Below, piece by piece: positions 8,204-16,321 of a DNA stretch of 64,000 nt; the first letter of the stretch is position 1; the number at the start of each line of letters is the position of its first letter. The DNA is taken from contig CAVWBH010000003.1 in the NCBI GenBank assembly GCA_963753195.1, positions 620,001 to 684,000 on the forward strand. Direction: 5' to 3'. The notes under the pieces were generated by a model that was not told where the DNA came from, searched no databases, and worked only from the letters and a program-made list of their open reading frames with translations. This DNA comes from Palsa-504 sp963753195 (GTDB lineage Bacteria > Actinomycetota > Actinomycetes > Streptosporangiales > Streptosporangiaceae). Position numbers and translations under genes: made by a program.

Positions 8204-9010
8204 TTAGCTGAGGACCCCGTACCTCGCGCTCCAGAGCTGGTTGGAGGTGACCGTGCCCAGCTCCGGCCCGGGGATGTAGAACGGCGGGCTGGACTGGGAG
8301 AAACCGGTGATGTTGGTGACGGTCAGCTGCGGGCGCGGCATGTCCGTCGGGTAGGCGTTGATCGGGTAGGTCAGCACGAACGGCTTGGAGAAGTTGGTGT
8401 TCGAGCCGTTGATCAGCGGGACGTACCCGCCGAGGAGGGTGGTCTGGATCGAGTCGAGGTAGTCCACGACCCACACCGTCCTGGACGACACGCCGCAGGG
8501 CTGCAGCGTCACGCCCTCGCCGGTGATCGCGGTGGTGGCCAGGCCCATGCACAGGCCGGAGTCCACGCCGTACGGCGCGTACTCGATCTCAAGCGCCCAG
8601 TCGTTCACGGCCTCGGTGTTCTGCCCGTAGCAGTCCGGGAAGTTGTGGCCCGCCAGCGGGGTCGGGATGCAGCCGTAGTGCAGCGCCAGCGCGGACGATA
8701 CCAGGCCGGCCGCGTAGAAGTCCGCCACGGTGCCCTGGGAGGCCGCGGTCCAGTCCAGGGCCGGGTCGTAGTTCGCGGTCCGGAACAGGATGATCGGCTG
8801 GCCGGCCCGCTCGCCCTGCCGCAGCACGTCAACGGTGAAGTTCGGCGAGTGGTGCGTACCGAACTGCTTGGTGAAGATGTTGATGCAGGACGAGCCGCAC
8901 GACGGCGTGGCCGCCGAGGCGGTTCCCGCGGTAAGCGCGCCCGCCATGCCGACGCCGCCGACCATGGTCAGCGTCGCCGCGGCGGCGAGCACCTTGCTCT
9001 TGATGGACAT
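8204..9010 (-). CDS. Exported protein of unknown function, tandem family member 4
   Basis: The start is set at ATG 9010 (MSIKSKVLAAAATLTMVGG), matching the other copies; an in-frame extension upstream is leader RNA. The protein has 268 residues, the longest member. The extra length is in the LHY-to-EIEY loop, which is about 33 residues here and adds two cysteines (GCIPTPL.. and DCYGQNTEAVNDWAL), so a third disulphide is possible. The rest matches the family: PSCGSSC, VDVLRQGERAGQPIILFR, YAPYGVDSGLCMGLA, VTLQPCGVSSRTVWVVD and PTDMPRPQLTVTNITGF. The ribosome-binding site AGAGAGGAAT is well placed. Confidence 0.88.
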   Translation of the reverse strand: MSIKSKVLAAAATLTMVGGVGMAGALTAGTASAATPSCGSSCINIFTKQFGTHHSPNFTVDVLRQGERAGQPIILFRTANYDPALDWTAASQGTVADFYAAGLVSSALALHYGCIPTPLAGHNFPDCYGQNTEAVNDWALEIEYAPYGVDSGLCMGLATTAITGEGVTLQPCGVSSRTVWVVDYLDSIQTTLLGGYVPLINGSNTNFSKPFVLTYPINAYPTDMPRPQLTVTNITGFSQSSPPFYIPGPELGTVTSNQLWSARYGVLS

Positions 9011-9240
9011 GAACGATTCCTCTCTTGGAACCCCGCAGCCGTACCCTGCGCACGGCTGCGTAGAGCTGGCCCCCGCAGCGCGCGGAACCGGAGGCTTCCG
9101 GCCCGCTCGGCACGCTGCCGGCTCGCGGCGGCCTGGCCAGGACGTGAAACGGCTGACCTGACCGGTCTTGCAGTCTGGAGAGGGAGCCCCCAGGCAAACC
9201 TGGAAAGTCTCATGCGGTCGAACGGTCATGCTCTGTCAAA
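9011..9240 (-). promoter_or_regulatory. Long structured 5' leader and possible promoter of paralogue 4
   Basis: The minus strand carries, in order, a possible -35 TTGACA at 9234-9239, a CCAGG-TTTG-CCTGG hairpin, the family-conserved CAGACTGCAAGACCGGTC, G/C-rich pairing segments, the GCAGCCGT..ACGGCTGC hairpin and GGTTCCAAGAGAGG before the start. No good -10 is evident. Confidence 0.5.
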
Positions 9241-9337
9241 TGAGGACAACTAACATCACGAAATCGTCATCCTCTGATTACGGAGACGCACAACACGCGC
9301 AGATGGTTGACAGTCCGTCAGAGTTCTTACACAAAGA

Positions 9338-9372
9338 GTGACGCCGGTCCCCTTCCGAGGGACCGGCGTCAC
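9338..9372 (-). terminator. Second hairpin downstream of paralogue 5
   Basis: A perfect 14-bp stem (GTGACGCCGGTCCC and its complement), 7-base loop, followed on the minus strand by TCTTTGTGTAAG. It stands in tandem with the hairpin at 9407-9440. Confidence 0.8.
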
Positions 9373-9406
9373 CGGGTGATGCAGAGTGCGAGGAGTGGAC
9401 ATAACA

Positions 9407-9440
9407 GTGACGCCGGTCCCCTTGCGGGGACCGGCGTCAC
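9407..9440 (-). terminator. First hairpin downstream of paralogue 5
   Basis: A perfect 15-bp stem (GTGACGCCGGTCCCC and its complement) with a 4-base TTGC loop, 29 bp after the paralogue 5 stop. The following TGTTATG is only mildly U-rich. Confidence 0.8.
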
Positions 9441-9469
9441 CGGGTTACTCAGGGTGCGAGCTCAGCTTC

Positions 9470-10217
9470 CTAGCTGAGAACGCCGAACCTCGCGCTCCAG
9501 AGCTGGTTGGACTGGATCGTGCCGAGCTGCGGGCCGCCGTGACCGTTGGAGAAACCGGTCAGGTTGGTGACCTGGAGCTGCGGCCGCGGCAGGTCGGTCG
9601 GGTAACCGGCCTTCGGGTAGGTCAGCACGAACGGCTGGGAGAAGTTCGTGTCCGAACCGTTGATCAGCGGGAAGAACCCGCCGTTGGTGAACAGGTGCCA
9701 CGAGTCGTAGGTGTCGACAATCCACACCGTGTTCGCGGACACGCCACACGGCTGCAGCGTCACGCCTTCGCCGCTGATCGCGGTGGTCGCCGTGCCCATG
9801 CACAGACCGGAGTTCACGCCGTAAGGCGCGTACTCGATCTCGAACGCCGGGTCGTCAACCGCAGCCACAGAGCCAGTTGCCGTAGTGCAGGTTGACCGCA
9901 GAGGACACCAGGCCCGCATTGTGGAAGTCGGACGTGAGGCCCTGGAAGGCCACGGTCCAGTCCAGCGCCGGGTCGTAGTTCGCGGTGCGGAACAGGATGA
10001 TCGGCTGGCCGACCTTCTCGCCCTGCTTCAGCACGTCAACCGTGAAGTTCGGCGACTTGAACGTGCCGAACTGCTTGGTGAAGATGTTGGCGCAGGAGTG
10101 ACCGCACGACGGCGTGGCCGCCGCCGCAGAACCCGCGGTGAGCGCGCCTGCCGCGCCCACGCCGCCGACCAAAGTCAGCGTCGCCGCCGCGGCGAGCACC
10201 TTGCTCTTGAAAGACAT
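9470..10217 (-). pseudogene. Exported-protein family member 5, frameshifted in the variable loop
   Basis: The N-terminal frame runs from MSFKSKVLAAAATL through PSCGHSC, VDVLKQGEKVGQPIILFR and FHNAGLVSSAVNLHYGNW, then ends in a stop within about six codons. The rest of the family sequence resumes one base out of phase near 9860-9885 (GSVAAVDDPAFEIEYAPYG) and is intact to the end (QSNQLWSARFGVLS). Joining them needs a +1 shift around GGCAACTGGCTC. Copy 6 has the same shift at the same place. Downstream sequence has no further lesions, so loss is recent, a programmed shift occurs, or the assembly is wrong here. Confidence 0.8.
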
Positions 10218-10365
10218 GAACGATTCCTCTCTTGGAACCCTCACAGCCGTACCCTGCGCACGGCTGTACGGAGCTGGTCAGGACAGGAACGGCTGGCCTG
10301 ACCGGTCTTGCAGTCTGAGAGGGAAAGGTTCCCGGGCACCAAGCCCGGGAAGTCTGTGATCGTGC
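10218..10365 (-). promoter_or_regulatory. Structured 5' leader of paralogue 5
   Basis: The minus strand has CCCGGGCTTGGTGCCCGGG (a hairpin covarying with those of leaders 4 and 6), then CCCTCTCAGACTGCAAGACC, GGTCAGGCC, and a CAGCCGTGCGCAGGGTACGG hairpin before GGTTCCAAGAGAGG. It is shorter than leaders 4 and 6 by loss of an internal segment. Confidence 0.5.
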
Positions 10366-10382
10366 CCAGCGATGTGGCGGCG

Positions 10383-10422
10383 GGTGGTGCCAGCTCCCCT
10401 CACGAGGGGAGCCGGCACCACC
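10383..10422 (-). terminator. Hairpin downstream of paralogue 6
   Basis: A stem of 9+8 bp (GGTGGTGCC and GCTCCCCT arms) with one A-C mismatch and a CACG loop, 29 bp beyond the paralogue 6 stop. Its sequence differs from the GTGACGCC type, but position and geometry are the same. Confidence 0.7.
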
Positions 10423-10451
10423 GTGCCAGTTACTGCTGCGAGCTCAGGTTC

Positions 10452-11202
10452 CTAGTTGAGGACCCCGAACCTCGCGCTCCAGAGCTGGTTGGACTGGATC
10501 GTGCCGAGCTGCGGGCCGCCGTGACCGTTGGAGAAACCGGTCAGGTTGGTGACGGTGAGCTGCGGACGCGGCAGGTCGGTCGGGAAACCGTTCTTCGGGT
10601 AGGTCAGCACGAACGGCTGGGAGAAGTTGGTGTCCGAACCGTTGATCAGCGGGAAGAACCCGCCGTTGGTGAACAGGTTCCACGAGTCGTAGGTGTCCAC
10701 GATCCACACCGTGTTCGCGGACACGCCACACGGCTGCAGCGTCACGCCTTCGCCGCTGATCGCGGTGGTCGCGGTGCCCATGCACAGACCGGAGTTCACG
10801 CCGTAAGGCGCGTACTCGATCTCGAACGCCGGGTCGTCCTGCGCGAACACGGAGCCAGTTGCCGTAGTGCAGCGTTGACCGCGGCGGAAACCAGGCCCGC
10901 CGCGTGGAAGTCGGCCACGTGAGGCCCTGGAAGGCCACGGTCCAGTCCAGCGCCGGGTCGTAGTTCGCGGTGCGGAACAGGATGATCGGCTGGCCGACCT
11001 TCTCGCCCTGCTTCAGCACGTCAACCGTGAAGTTCGGCGACCGGAACGTGCCGAACTGCTTGGTGAAGATGTTGGCGCAGGAGTGACCGCACGACGGCGT
11101 GGCCGCCGCCGCGGAACCCGCGGTGAGCGCGCCTGCCGCGCCCACGCCGCCGACCAAAGTCAGCGTCGCCGCAGCGGCGAGCACCTTGCTCTTGATGGAC
11201 AT
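10452..11202 (-). pseudogene. Exported-protein family member 6, multiply frameshifted
   Basis: The N-terminal half is nearly identical to copy 5 (signal peptide, PSCGHSC, VDVLKQGEKVGQPIILFR, DWTVAFQGLT). Relative to copy 5 there are then two extra bases near 10920 and one extra base near 10873, which together restore phase. The same +1 shift as in copy 5 follows at GGCAACTGGCTC (about 10850-10862). The C-terminal frame (DDPAFEIEYAPYGVNSG to SARFGVLN) is intact. All lesions cluster in the variable-loop region. Unless corrected, translation gives a truncated, scrambled protein. Confidence 0.8.
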
Positions 11203-11425
11203 GAAAATTCCTCTCTTGGAACTCCGTAGCCGTGCCCTGCGCACGGCTACGTAGAGCTGGCCTCCGCAGCGCACGAACCGGAAGGCTTCCGGCCCGCTCG
11301 GCATGCTGCCGGCTCACGGTGGCCTGGTCAGGACAGGAACGGCTGGCCCGACCGGTCTTGCAGTCTGGAGAGGGAAAGACCCCGGGAGAACTTGGGGAAG
11401 CCTCAGGTGGTCTTTACGGTCATAC
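11203..11425 (-). promoter_or_regulatory. Long structured 5' leader of paralogue 6
   Basis: On the minus strand it contains a CCCC..GGGG hairpin, CCCTCTCCAGACTGCAAGAC, the segment GTAGCCGTGCGCAGGGCACG forming a hairpin, and GTTCCAAGAGAGGAA immediately before the start. It aligns over most of its length with leader 4. Confidence 0.5.
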
Positions 11426-11710
11426 GAACTCAACCGAGAACAACTGTGATCATGAGATTGTTAGGTACTGATTACGTACTGAAACAACCACCATCGGGGC
11501 CCTGCAGCCCCGATGCTCTGCTCCTCATTTATCTCACATATGGGACGCCCGATGCGGCCAAGTGGTTGGCGTCGGTCGCGATAATTCGGCGATGTGACCA
11601 AATCGCAACTTAAAGATCATTTAGGCGCCGATCGGCCGCACATCTGCCATAGCGAGGAGAACGCTAGCACTGCTGCCGGGCCCCGCGGGGCGGCATCGAT
11701 ACTTAGGTTC
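11426..11710. other. Intergenic region, possible promoter of paralogue 6
   Basis: An AT-richer stretch that shares CGTAATCAG and AGTTGTYCTC-type words (minus strand) with the DNA upstream of leader 4, so it may hold the promoter. There is a CATCGGGGCC-CTGCA-GCCCCGATG-type inverted repeat near 11491-11513. No gene is seen. Confidence 0.4.
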
Positions 11711-12115
11711 ATGCCCGGATCCGTGATCCCCTGCGTCGGCGCCGTCATCCAGGATGCTCGGGGACGGCTGCTGCTCATCAAGCGCGGGCATGCGCCCGGT
11801 GCCGGGCTGTGGTCGCTGCCCGGCGGGCGGGTCGAGCCTGGTGAGACGGACGCCCAGGCCCTGGTCCGGGAAATGCGCGAGGAAACGGGCCTGCTGGTCG
11901 AGGCGGGAGCGCTGATCGGCACGGTACGGCTACCCGCGGGTAACGGTGATGTCTTCGACGTCGCAGACTATGCGGCCACGGTCACCGGGGGGATGCTCCG
12001 AGCCGGCGACGACGCGGCCGAGGCGCGCTGGGTGGCGGCCAGCGAGGTTGGTGCGCTGCCACTCACCGACGGCTTGATCGAAACCCTCACCAGGTGGGGC
12101 GTTATGGGGCAGTAA
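11711..12115 (+). CDS. Nudix hydrolase
   Basis: A 134-residue protein starting at ATG 11711 (MPGSVIPCVGAVIQDARGRL); the longer upstream frame lacks family character. The complete Nudix box is visible: GRVEPGETDAQALVREMREE then TGL, fitting GX5EX7REUXEEXGU, so Mg-dependent cleavage of a nucleoside-diphosphate derivative is expected. The substrate cannot be deduced. The fold continues with GDVFDVADYAATV and EARWVAASEV. The 3' end overlaps the end of the convergent CitE-like gene by 14 bp. Confidence 0.85.
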   Translation: MPGSVIPCVGAVIQDARGRLLLIKRGHAPGAGLWSLPGGRVEPGETDAQALVREMREETGLLVEAGALIGTVRLPAGNGDVFDVADYAATVTGGMLRAGDDAAEARWVAASEVGALPLTDGLIETLTRWGVMGQ

Positions 12116-13145
12116 TAGTACCGATCGTCCCATTTAAGCCATCTTGACGACTATCCGGGTAAGTTGCTCGACGTATGCGACTAATGGTGGAGACTGGAGA
12201 TAATCCTGAACTTTCGCCGGTTTTGCCCGGATTAAAGTTCACGGCATTGCCTCGGGCCACGACCGCTTCGGCCATTTTGCGGGACGCCTCGTCGATCATC
12301 TCGTCGCCGAGCATGACGGCGCCGCGGGCCTGCACCGTGGTGGCGTGGGAGTAAGCCTCGAGGATGGCCACGGCGCGTGAGTAATCCGCCTCGGACGGCG
12401 CGAACGCCTGGTTAGCGGCCTCGATCTGGCCCGGATGCAGCACCCACTTGCCGTCGTAGCCGAGCGCCGCCGCGCTGGCGGCCGAGCGGCGGAAGCCGTC
12501 CACGTCGCGGACCTTCAGGTACGGCCCGTCGATGGCCTGCAGGCCATGCGAGCGCGCCGCGATCAGGATGCGCATCAGCGCGTAGTGATAGGCGTCGCCC
12601 CCGGCGTAACCTTCCGGCTGGCCGCCGACGTCCAGGGACCGGATCCCGACGCTGGCCATGAAATCGGCCGGCCCGAACACCAGCGCCTCCAGCCGCGGGG
12701 AGGCGGATGCGATGGCGTTCACGGCGGCCAGTCCATGGGGGTCCTCGATCTGCGCCTCGATCCCGGTCTGCCCGACCGGCAGTCCCGCCTCCCGCTCGAC
12801 CTGGCCCAGGAGGATATCCAGCCACACGACGTGATCGGGCGAGGTCACCTTGGGCAAGACGATGACGTCCGCCCGCCCGTCGCGGGCGACCACCGCCAGC
12901 ACGTCGCGGTGGGCCCACGGCGTGGAGGCGTCGTTGACCCGGACCGCGACCAGGCGGCCGCCCCAGCCGCCGCTGACCGCGGCGGCCGCGTTCGCCCGGG
13001 CCTGTTCCTTGGCCGCCGGGGCCACGGCGTCCTCAAGGTCCAGGAACACCTCGTCCGCGGGCAACTCCCGCGCCTTGGTGATGAACCGCTCGCTGCTGGC
13101 CGGCACGGCCAGGCACGACCGCCGCGCCCGGAACCCTCGCTCCAT
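12102..13145 (-). CDS. HpcH/HpaI aldolase / citrate lyase beta-like (CitE-like) protein
   Basis: The start is at ATG 13145 (MERGFRARRSCLAVPASSERF), giving 347 residues. TIM-barrel landmarks are EVFLDLEDAVAP, LVAVRVND, DVIVLPKV, AQIEDPHGL, FGPADFMASVGI and YDGKWVLHPGQI, with the acidic Mg ligands present. Family members cleave or form malyl-CoA, beta-methylmalyl-CoA or citramalyl-CoA; the genes beside it do not settle which. The family normally ends near VVARG. Here about 40 extra residues (GKTGESSGLSPVST onward) run into the neighbouring Nudix gene and may be a recent extension. Confidence 0.82.
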   Translation of the reverse strand: MERGFRARRSCLAVPASSERFITKARELPADEVFLDLEDAVAPAAKEQARANAAAAVSGGWGGRLVAVRVNDASTPWAHRDVLAVVARDGRADVIVLPKVTSPDHVVWLDILLGQVEREAGLPVGQTGIEAQIEDPHGLAAVNAIASASPRLEALVFGPADFMASVGIRSLDVGGQPEGYAGGDAYHYALMRILIAARSHGLQAIDGPYLKVRDVDGFRRSAASAAALGYDGKWVLHPGQIEAANQAFAPSEADYSRAVAILEAYSHATTVQARGAVMLGDEMIDEASRKMAEAVVARGNAVNFNPGKTGESSGLSPVSTISRIRRATYPDSRQDGLNGTIGTITAP

Positions 13146-13341
13146 AGAAGGAGCGTAGCCGTGGGGCCCCGCGAGCCGAAGGGCGCTCCACACAAGCAGC
13201 GTAGCGGGGGCCGCGCGGCGGCGACTTGACGGATTCTTGACCGCCCGTTCCCTTCATGGCCAGATTGTGTGCGCTCTTGTGTCATCCCGTTATGCCAGGT
13301 TTTGCCTCTGATGTGATCAGTCAGCAGACTCAGGAGGCGAG

Positions 13342-15159
13342 ATGGGCGAAGGCCCAGCCACTGTCGGTGCCCGGCGCACGCGCACGGGCCGACTCCGCTA
13401 TTACGCGGCCATGGCCGCCGCGACCGTGACGGGAGCCGGCCTGGCCGTCGGCGCCACGGTGGGCGCCGCGAGCGCGGCGCCGCACGCCGCCAGTTCCGTG
13501 ACCGTTCCGGCGGCGAGCAGCTTGTATTACGCGCCGCCGACCTCGACGCCCATCAAGCACCTGGTGGTCCTGTTCGACGAGAATGTCTCGTTCGACCACT
13601 ACTTCGGGACCTATCCGTACGCGGCCAACACCGACGGCAGCACCTTCAGCGCCAAGCCCGGTACCCCCAAGGTGAACGGCCTGTATACCTCGATCACCTC
13701 CAGCGGGCCGACCGGCCCGCTGCTGACCAGCAATCCCAACCTGAACAACCCCACCCGCCTGTCCCACGCCCAGGCCCTGACCTGCGACCAGGACCACGGC
13801 TACACGCCCGAACAGCAGGCCGTCAACGGCGGGAAGATGGACAAGTTCGTCGAGTTCACCGAGACCGCCACCTGCTCGCCGCCGAACTACGGCGCGCCCG
13901 GCCTGGTTATGGACTACTACGACGGGAACACGGCCACCGGGCTGTGGAATTACGCGCAGAACTACGCGATGAGCGACAACAACTGGGACACCACCTTCGG
14001 GCCGTCCACCCCGGGCGCGCTCAACCTGATCTCCGGCCAGACCGGCTACAGCTACGCGGTCGACCCCAACAATGGCAACGCGAAGATCACCACGCCCATC
14101 GCAGGCACGGTGAGCGCGCTGAACAGCGCGGGCCTGGGCACCATCTACGGCGACCTCGACCCGGCCTACGACGCCTGCTCGGACAACAGCCGCACCCCCT
14201 CCTCCCCCACGGCGAAGCTGAATCCGCTGGGGGTCGCGACCGGCCAGAACATCGGTGACGTGCTGAACGCCAGGCACGTCACCTGGGGCTGGTTCCAGGG
14301 CGGGTTCGCGCCGACCTCGACCAACTCCGCCGGATACGCGGTTTGCGGTAGCAAGCACACCAACATCGGCGGCGTCAGCGTCACCGATTACTCGCCGCAT
14401 CACGAGCCGTTCCAGTACTACCAGTCCACGGCCAACCCCAACCACCTGCCGCCGAGCTCGGAGGCCGCGATCGGGCGCACCGACCAGGCTAACCACCAGT
14501 ACGACCTGTCCGACTTCTACACGTCGGTCAAGGACGGGAACATGCCGGCGGTGAGCTTCCTGAAGGCCGCGGAGTACCAGGACGGCCACCCCGGTTACTC
14601 GGACCCCCTGGATGAGCAGACGTTCCTGGTGAACACCATCAACCAGGTCGAGCAGTCCAAATACTGGGCGTCCACCGCGATCGTGGTCACCTACGACGAC
14701 TCCGACGGCTGGTATGACCACCAGCCCCCGGTGATCGTGAACGGCTCCAACACGTCCGCGGATGAGGCCATCTGCACCTCGGCGCCGATGGTCCTGGGCA
14801 GCTACCCCGACCGGTGCGGCTACAGCCAGCGCCTGCCGATGCTGGTCATCTCCCCGTGGACCCGCCAGAACTACGTCAGCCACCAGCTCACCAACACCGT
14901 CTCCATCATCAAGTTCGTCGAGAGCAACTGGCTGCACGGGAAGCAGATCGGCGGCGGCTCCTACGATTCGATCTCGCGCAGCATCGCCGGGTTCGGCGGC
15001 CTGCTCGACTTCTATACCAGGCCGCACTTCAAGCCCGTCATCCTCAACCCGACCACAGGTGAGGTGGTCAGCACGCTAGCAGCTGGCGAGTGGCGACGTA
15101 ACACTCACCACGTTTCGTTAGGTCGAATTAGCAGAGATGAGGACGGGTTCGTAGCATGA
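13342..15159 (+). CDS. Secreted phospholipase C-type phosphoesterase (PF04185 family)
   Basis: A 605-residue protein preceded by AGGAGG. The N-terminus has an Arg-rich start (ARRTRTGRLRYY) and a hydrophobic core ending ASA, a signal peptide whose RR-containing n-region could suit Tat export. The catalytic start is IKHLVVLFDENVSFDHYFGT (residues ~72-91). Other landmarks are HAQALTCDQDHGYTPEQ, FVEFTE, FGPSTPGALNLISGQTGY, DYSPHHEPFQYY, IVVTYDDSDGWYDHQ and LPMLVISPWTRQNYVSHQ, covering the usual metal and phosphate ligands. The family hydrolyses phosphodiesters or phosphomonoesters outside the cell. It lies 4 bp before mrp, probably co-transcribed. Confidence 0.85.
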   Translation: MGEGPATVGARRTRTGRLRYYAAMAAATVTGAGLAVGATVGAASAAPHAASSVTVPAASSLYYAPPTSTPIKHLVVLFDENVSFDHYFGTYPYAANTDGSTFSAKPGTPKVNGLYTSITSSGPTGPLLTSNPNLNNPTRLSHAQALTCDQDHGYTPEQQAVNGGKMDKFVEFTETATCSPPNYGAPGLVMDYYDGNTATGLWNYAQNYAMSDNNWDTTFGPSTPGALNLISGQTGYSYAVDPNNGNAKITTPIAGTVSALNSAGLGTIYGDLDPAYDACSDNSRTPSSPTAKLNPLGVATGQNIGDVLNARHVTWGWFQGGFAPTSTNSAGYAVCGSKHTNIGGVSVTDYSPHHEPFQYYQSTANPNHLPPSSEAAIGRTDQANHQYDLSDFYTSVKDGNMPAVSFLKAAEYQDGHPGYSDPLDEQTFLVNTINQVEQSKYWASTAIVVTYDDSDGWYDHQPPVIVNGSNTSADEAICTSAPMVLGSYPDRCGYSQRLPMLVISPWTRQNYVSHQLTNTVSIIKFVESNWLHGKQIGGGSYDSISRSIAGFGGLLDFYTRPHFKPVILNPTTGEVVSTLAAGEWRRNTHHVSLGRISRDEDGFVA

Positions 15160-15163
15160 ACCC

Positions 15164-16309
15164 ATGACCGCCTCGCGCAACACCCCGCCGAACGCCGAGC
15201 AGGTAACCAAGGCCCTGGACGGCGTGCAGGACCCAGAGATCCACCGGCCGATCACCGAGCTCGGCATGGTCAAGGGCGTCGAGATCGCCCCGGACGGGAC
15301 CGTGGCCGTGGCCGTGTGGCTGACCGTCGCGGGGTGCCCGCTGCGCGAGACCATCACCCGGGACGTCACCGCGGCGGTCGGCAAGCTGCCCGGCGTGTCC
15401 TCGGTCCGGGTCGAGCTGGACGTGATGAGCGACGAGCAGCGGCAGGCCCTGCAGACCCAGCTGCGCGGCGGCCGGGCCGAGCCGGAGATCCCGTTCGCCC
15501 AGCCGTCCTCGCTGACCCGGGTCTACGCGGTGGCCAGCGGCAAGGGCGGCGTGGGCAAGTCCTCGGTCACGGTCAACCTGGCCGCGGCGCTGGCCGCCTC
15601 GGGCGTCAAGGTGGGCGTGGTCGACGCCGACATCTACGGCCATTCGGTCCCGCGGATGCTCGGCGTCACCGGGCGCCCGACCCCGGTCGAGAACATGATC
15701 ATGCCGCCGTCGGCGCACGAGGTGAAGGTCATCTCGATCGGCATGTTCACCAAGGGCAACACCCCGGTGGTCTGGCGCGGGCCGATGCTGCACCGGGCCC
15801 TGCAGCAGTTCCTGGCCGACGTGTACTGGGGCGACCTGGACGTGCTGCTGCTGGACCTGCCGCCGGGCACCGGTGACATGGCCATCTCGGTGGCCCAGAT
15901 GCTCCCCACGGCCGAGCTGCTGGTGGTGACGACCCCGCAGCTGGCCGCCTCGGAGGTGGCCGAGCGGGCCGGCGCGATCGTGTCGCAGACCCGGCAGCGG
16001 ATCGCCGGGGTCATCGAGAACATGTCCTACCTGGTCTGCCCGCACTGCGGGGAGCAGCAGGACATCTTCGGCTCGGGCGGCGGGGCTTCGGTGGCCAACG
16101 CGCTCACCAGGATCACCGGCGCGCAGGTGCCGCTGCTCGGCCAGGTGCCGCTCGATGTGCGGCTGCGCGAAGGCAGCGACGCCGGGACCCCGCTGGTGCT
16201 CAGCGAGCCCGACTCCCCGGCCGCGCTCGCGCTGAGGAAGATCGCGGACGAACTCGGCGCCCGGCGCCGCGGCCTGGCCGGGCGCCAGCTCGGTCTCACG
16301 CCGCGCTAG
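15164..16309 (+). CDS. mrp: Mrp/NBP35-family iron-sulphur carrier ATPase
   Basis: A 381-residue protein. The N-terminal MIP18/DUF59 domain (residues ~10-95) contains DPEIHRPITELGMV and AGCPLRETI. The ATPase domain has the deviant Walker A ASGKGGVGKSSVTVNLA (~125-141), VDADIYGHSVPRMLG, VVWRGPMLHRALQQF, LLLDLPPGTGDM, and the cluster-binding CPHCGEQQDIFGSGGG. It assembles and passes 4Fe-4S clusters to apoproteins in the cytosol. Being next to the sigE-tatB block is common in actinobacteria. It converges on tatB with 12 bp between stops. Confidence 0.93.
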   Translation: MTASRNTPPNAEQVTKALDGVQDPEIHRPITELGMVKGVEIAPDGTVAVAVWLTVAGCPLRETITRDVTAAVGKLPGVSSVRVELDVMSDEQRQALQTQLRGGRAEPEIPFAQPSSLTRVYAVASGKGGVGKSSVTVNLAAALAASGVKVGVVDADIYGHSVPRMLGVTGRPTPVENMIMPPSAHEVKVISIGMFTKGNTPVVWRGPMLHRALQQFLADVYWGDLDVLLLDLPPGTGDMAISVAQMLPTAELLVVTTPQLAASEVAERAGAIVSQTRQRIAGVIENMSYLVCPHCGEQQDIFGSGGGASVANALTRITGAQVPLLGQVPLDVRLREGSDAGTPLVLSEPDSPAALALRKIADELGARRRGLAGRQLGLTPR

Positions 16310-16321
16310 GCCCCGGGCCGG

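Noticed and set aside
9011..11425. Known riboswitch class (c-di-GMP, c-di-AMP, SAM-IV) in the paralogue leaders
   Set aside because: GACTGCAAGACC slightly recalls the c-di-GMP-I core, but the required partner motifs are absent or misplaced.
5269..11425. CRISPR-like interpretation of the repeated hairpins
   Set aside because: Repeats flank intact genes about 1 kb apart and are co-varying stems, not uniform short repeats with spacers.
13330..15027. Long open frame antisense to the phospholipase gene
   Set aside because: Arg/Val/Gly-rich translation without domains; a shadow of a high-GC gene on the other strand.
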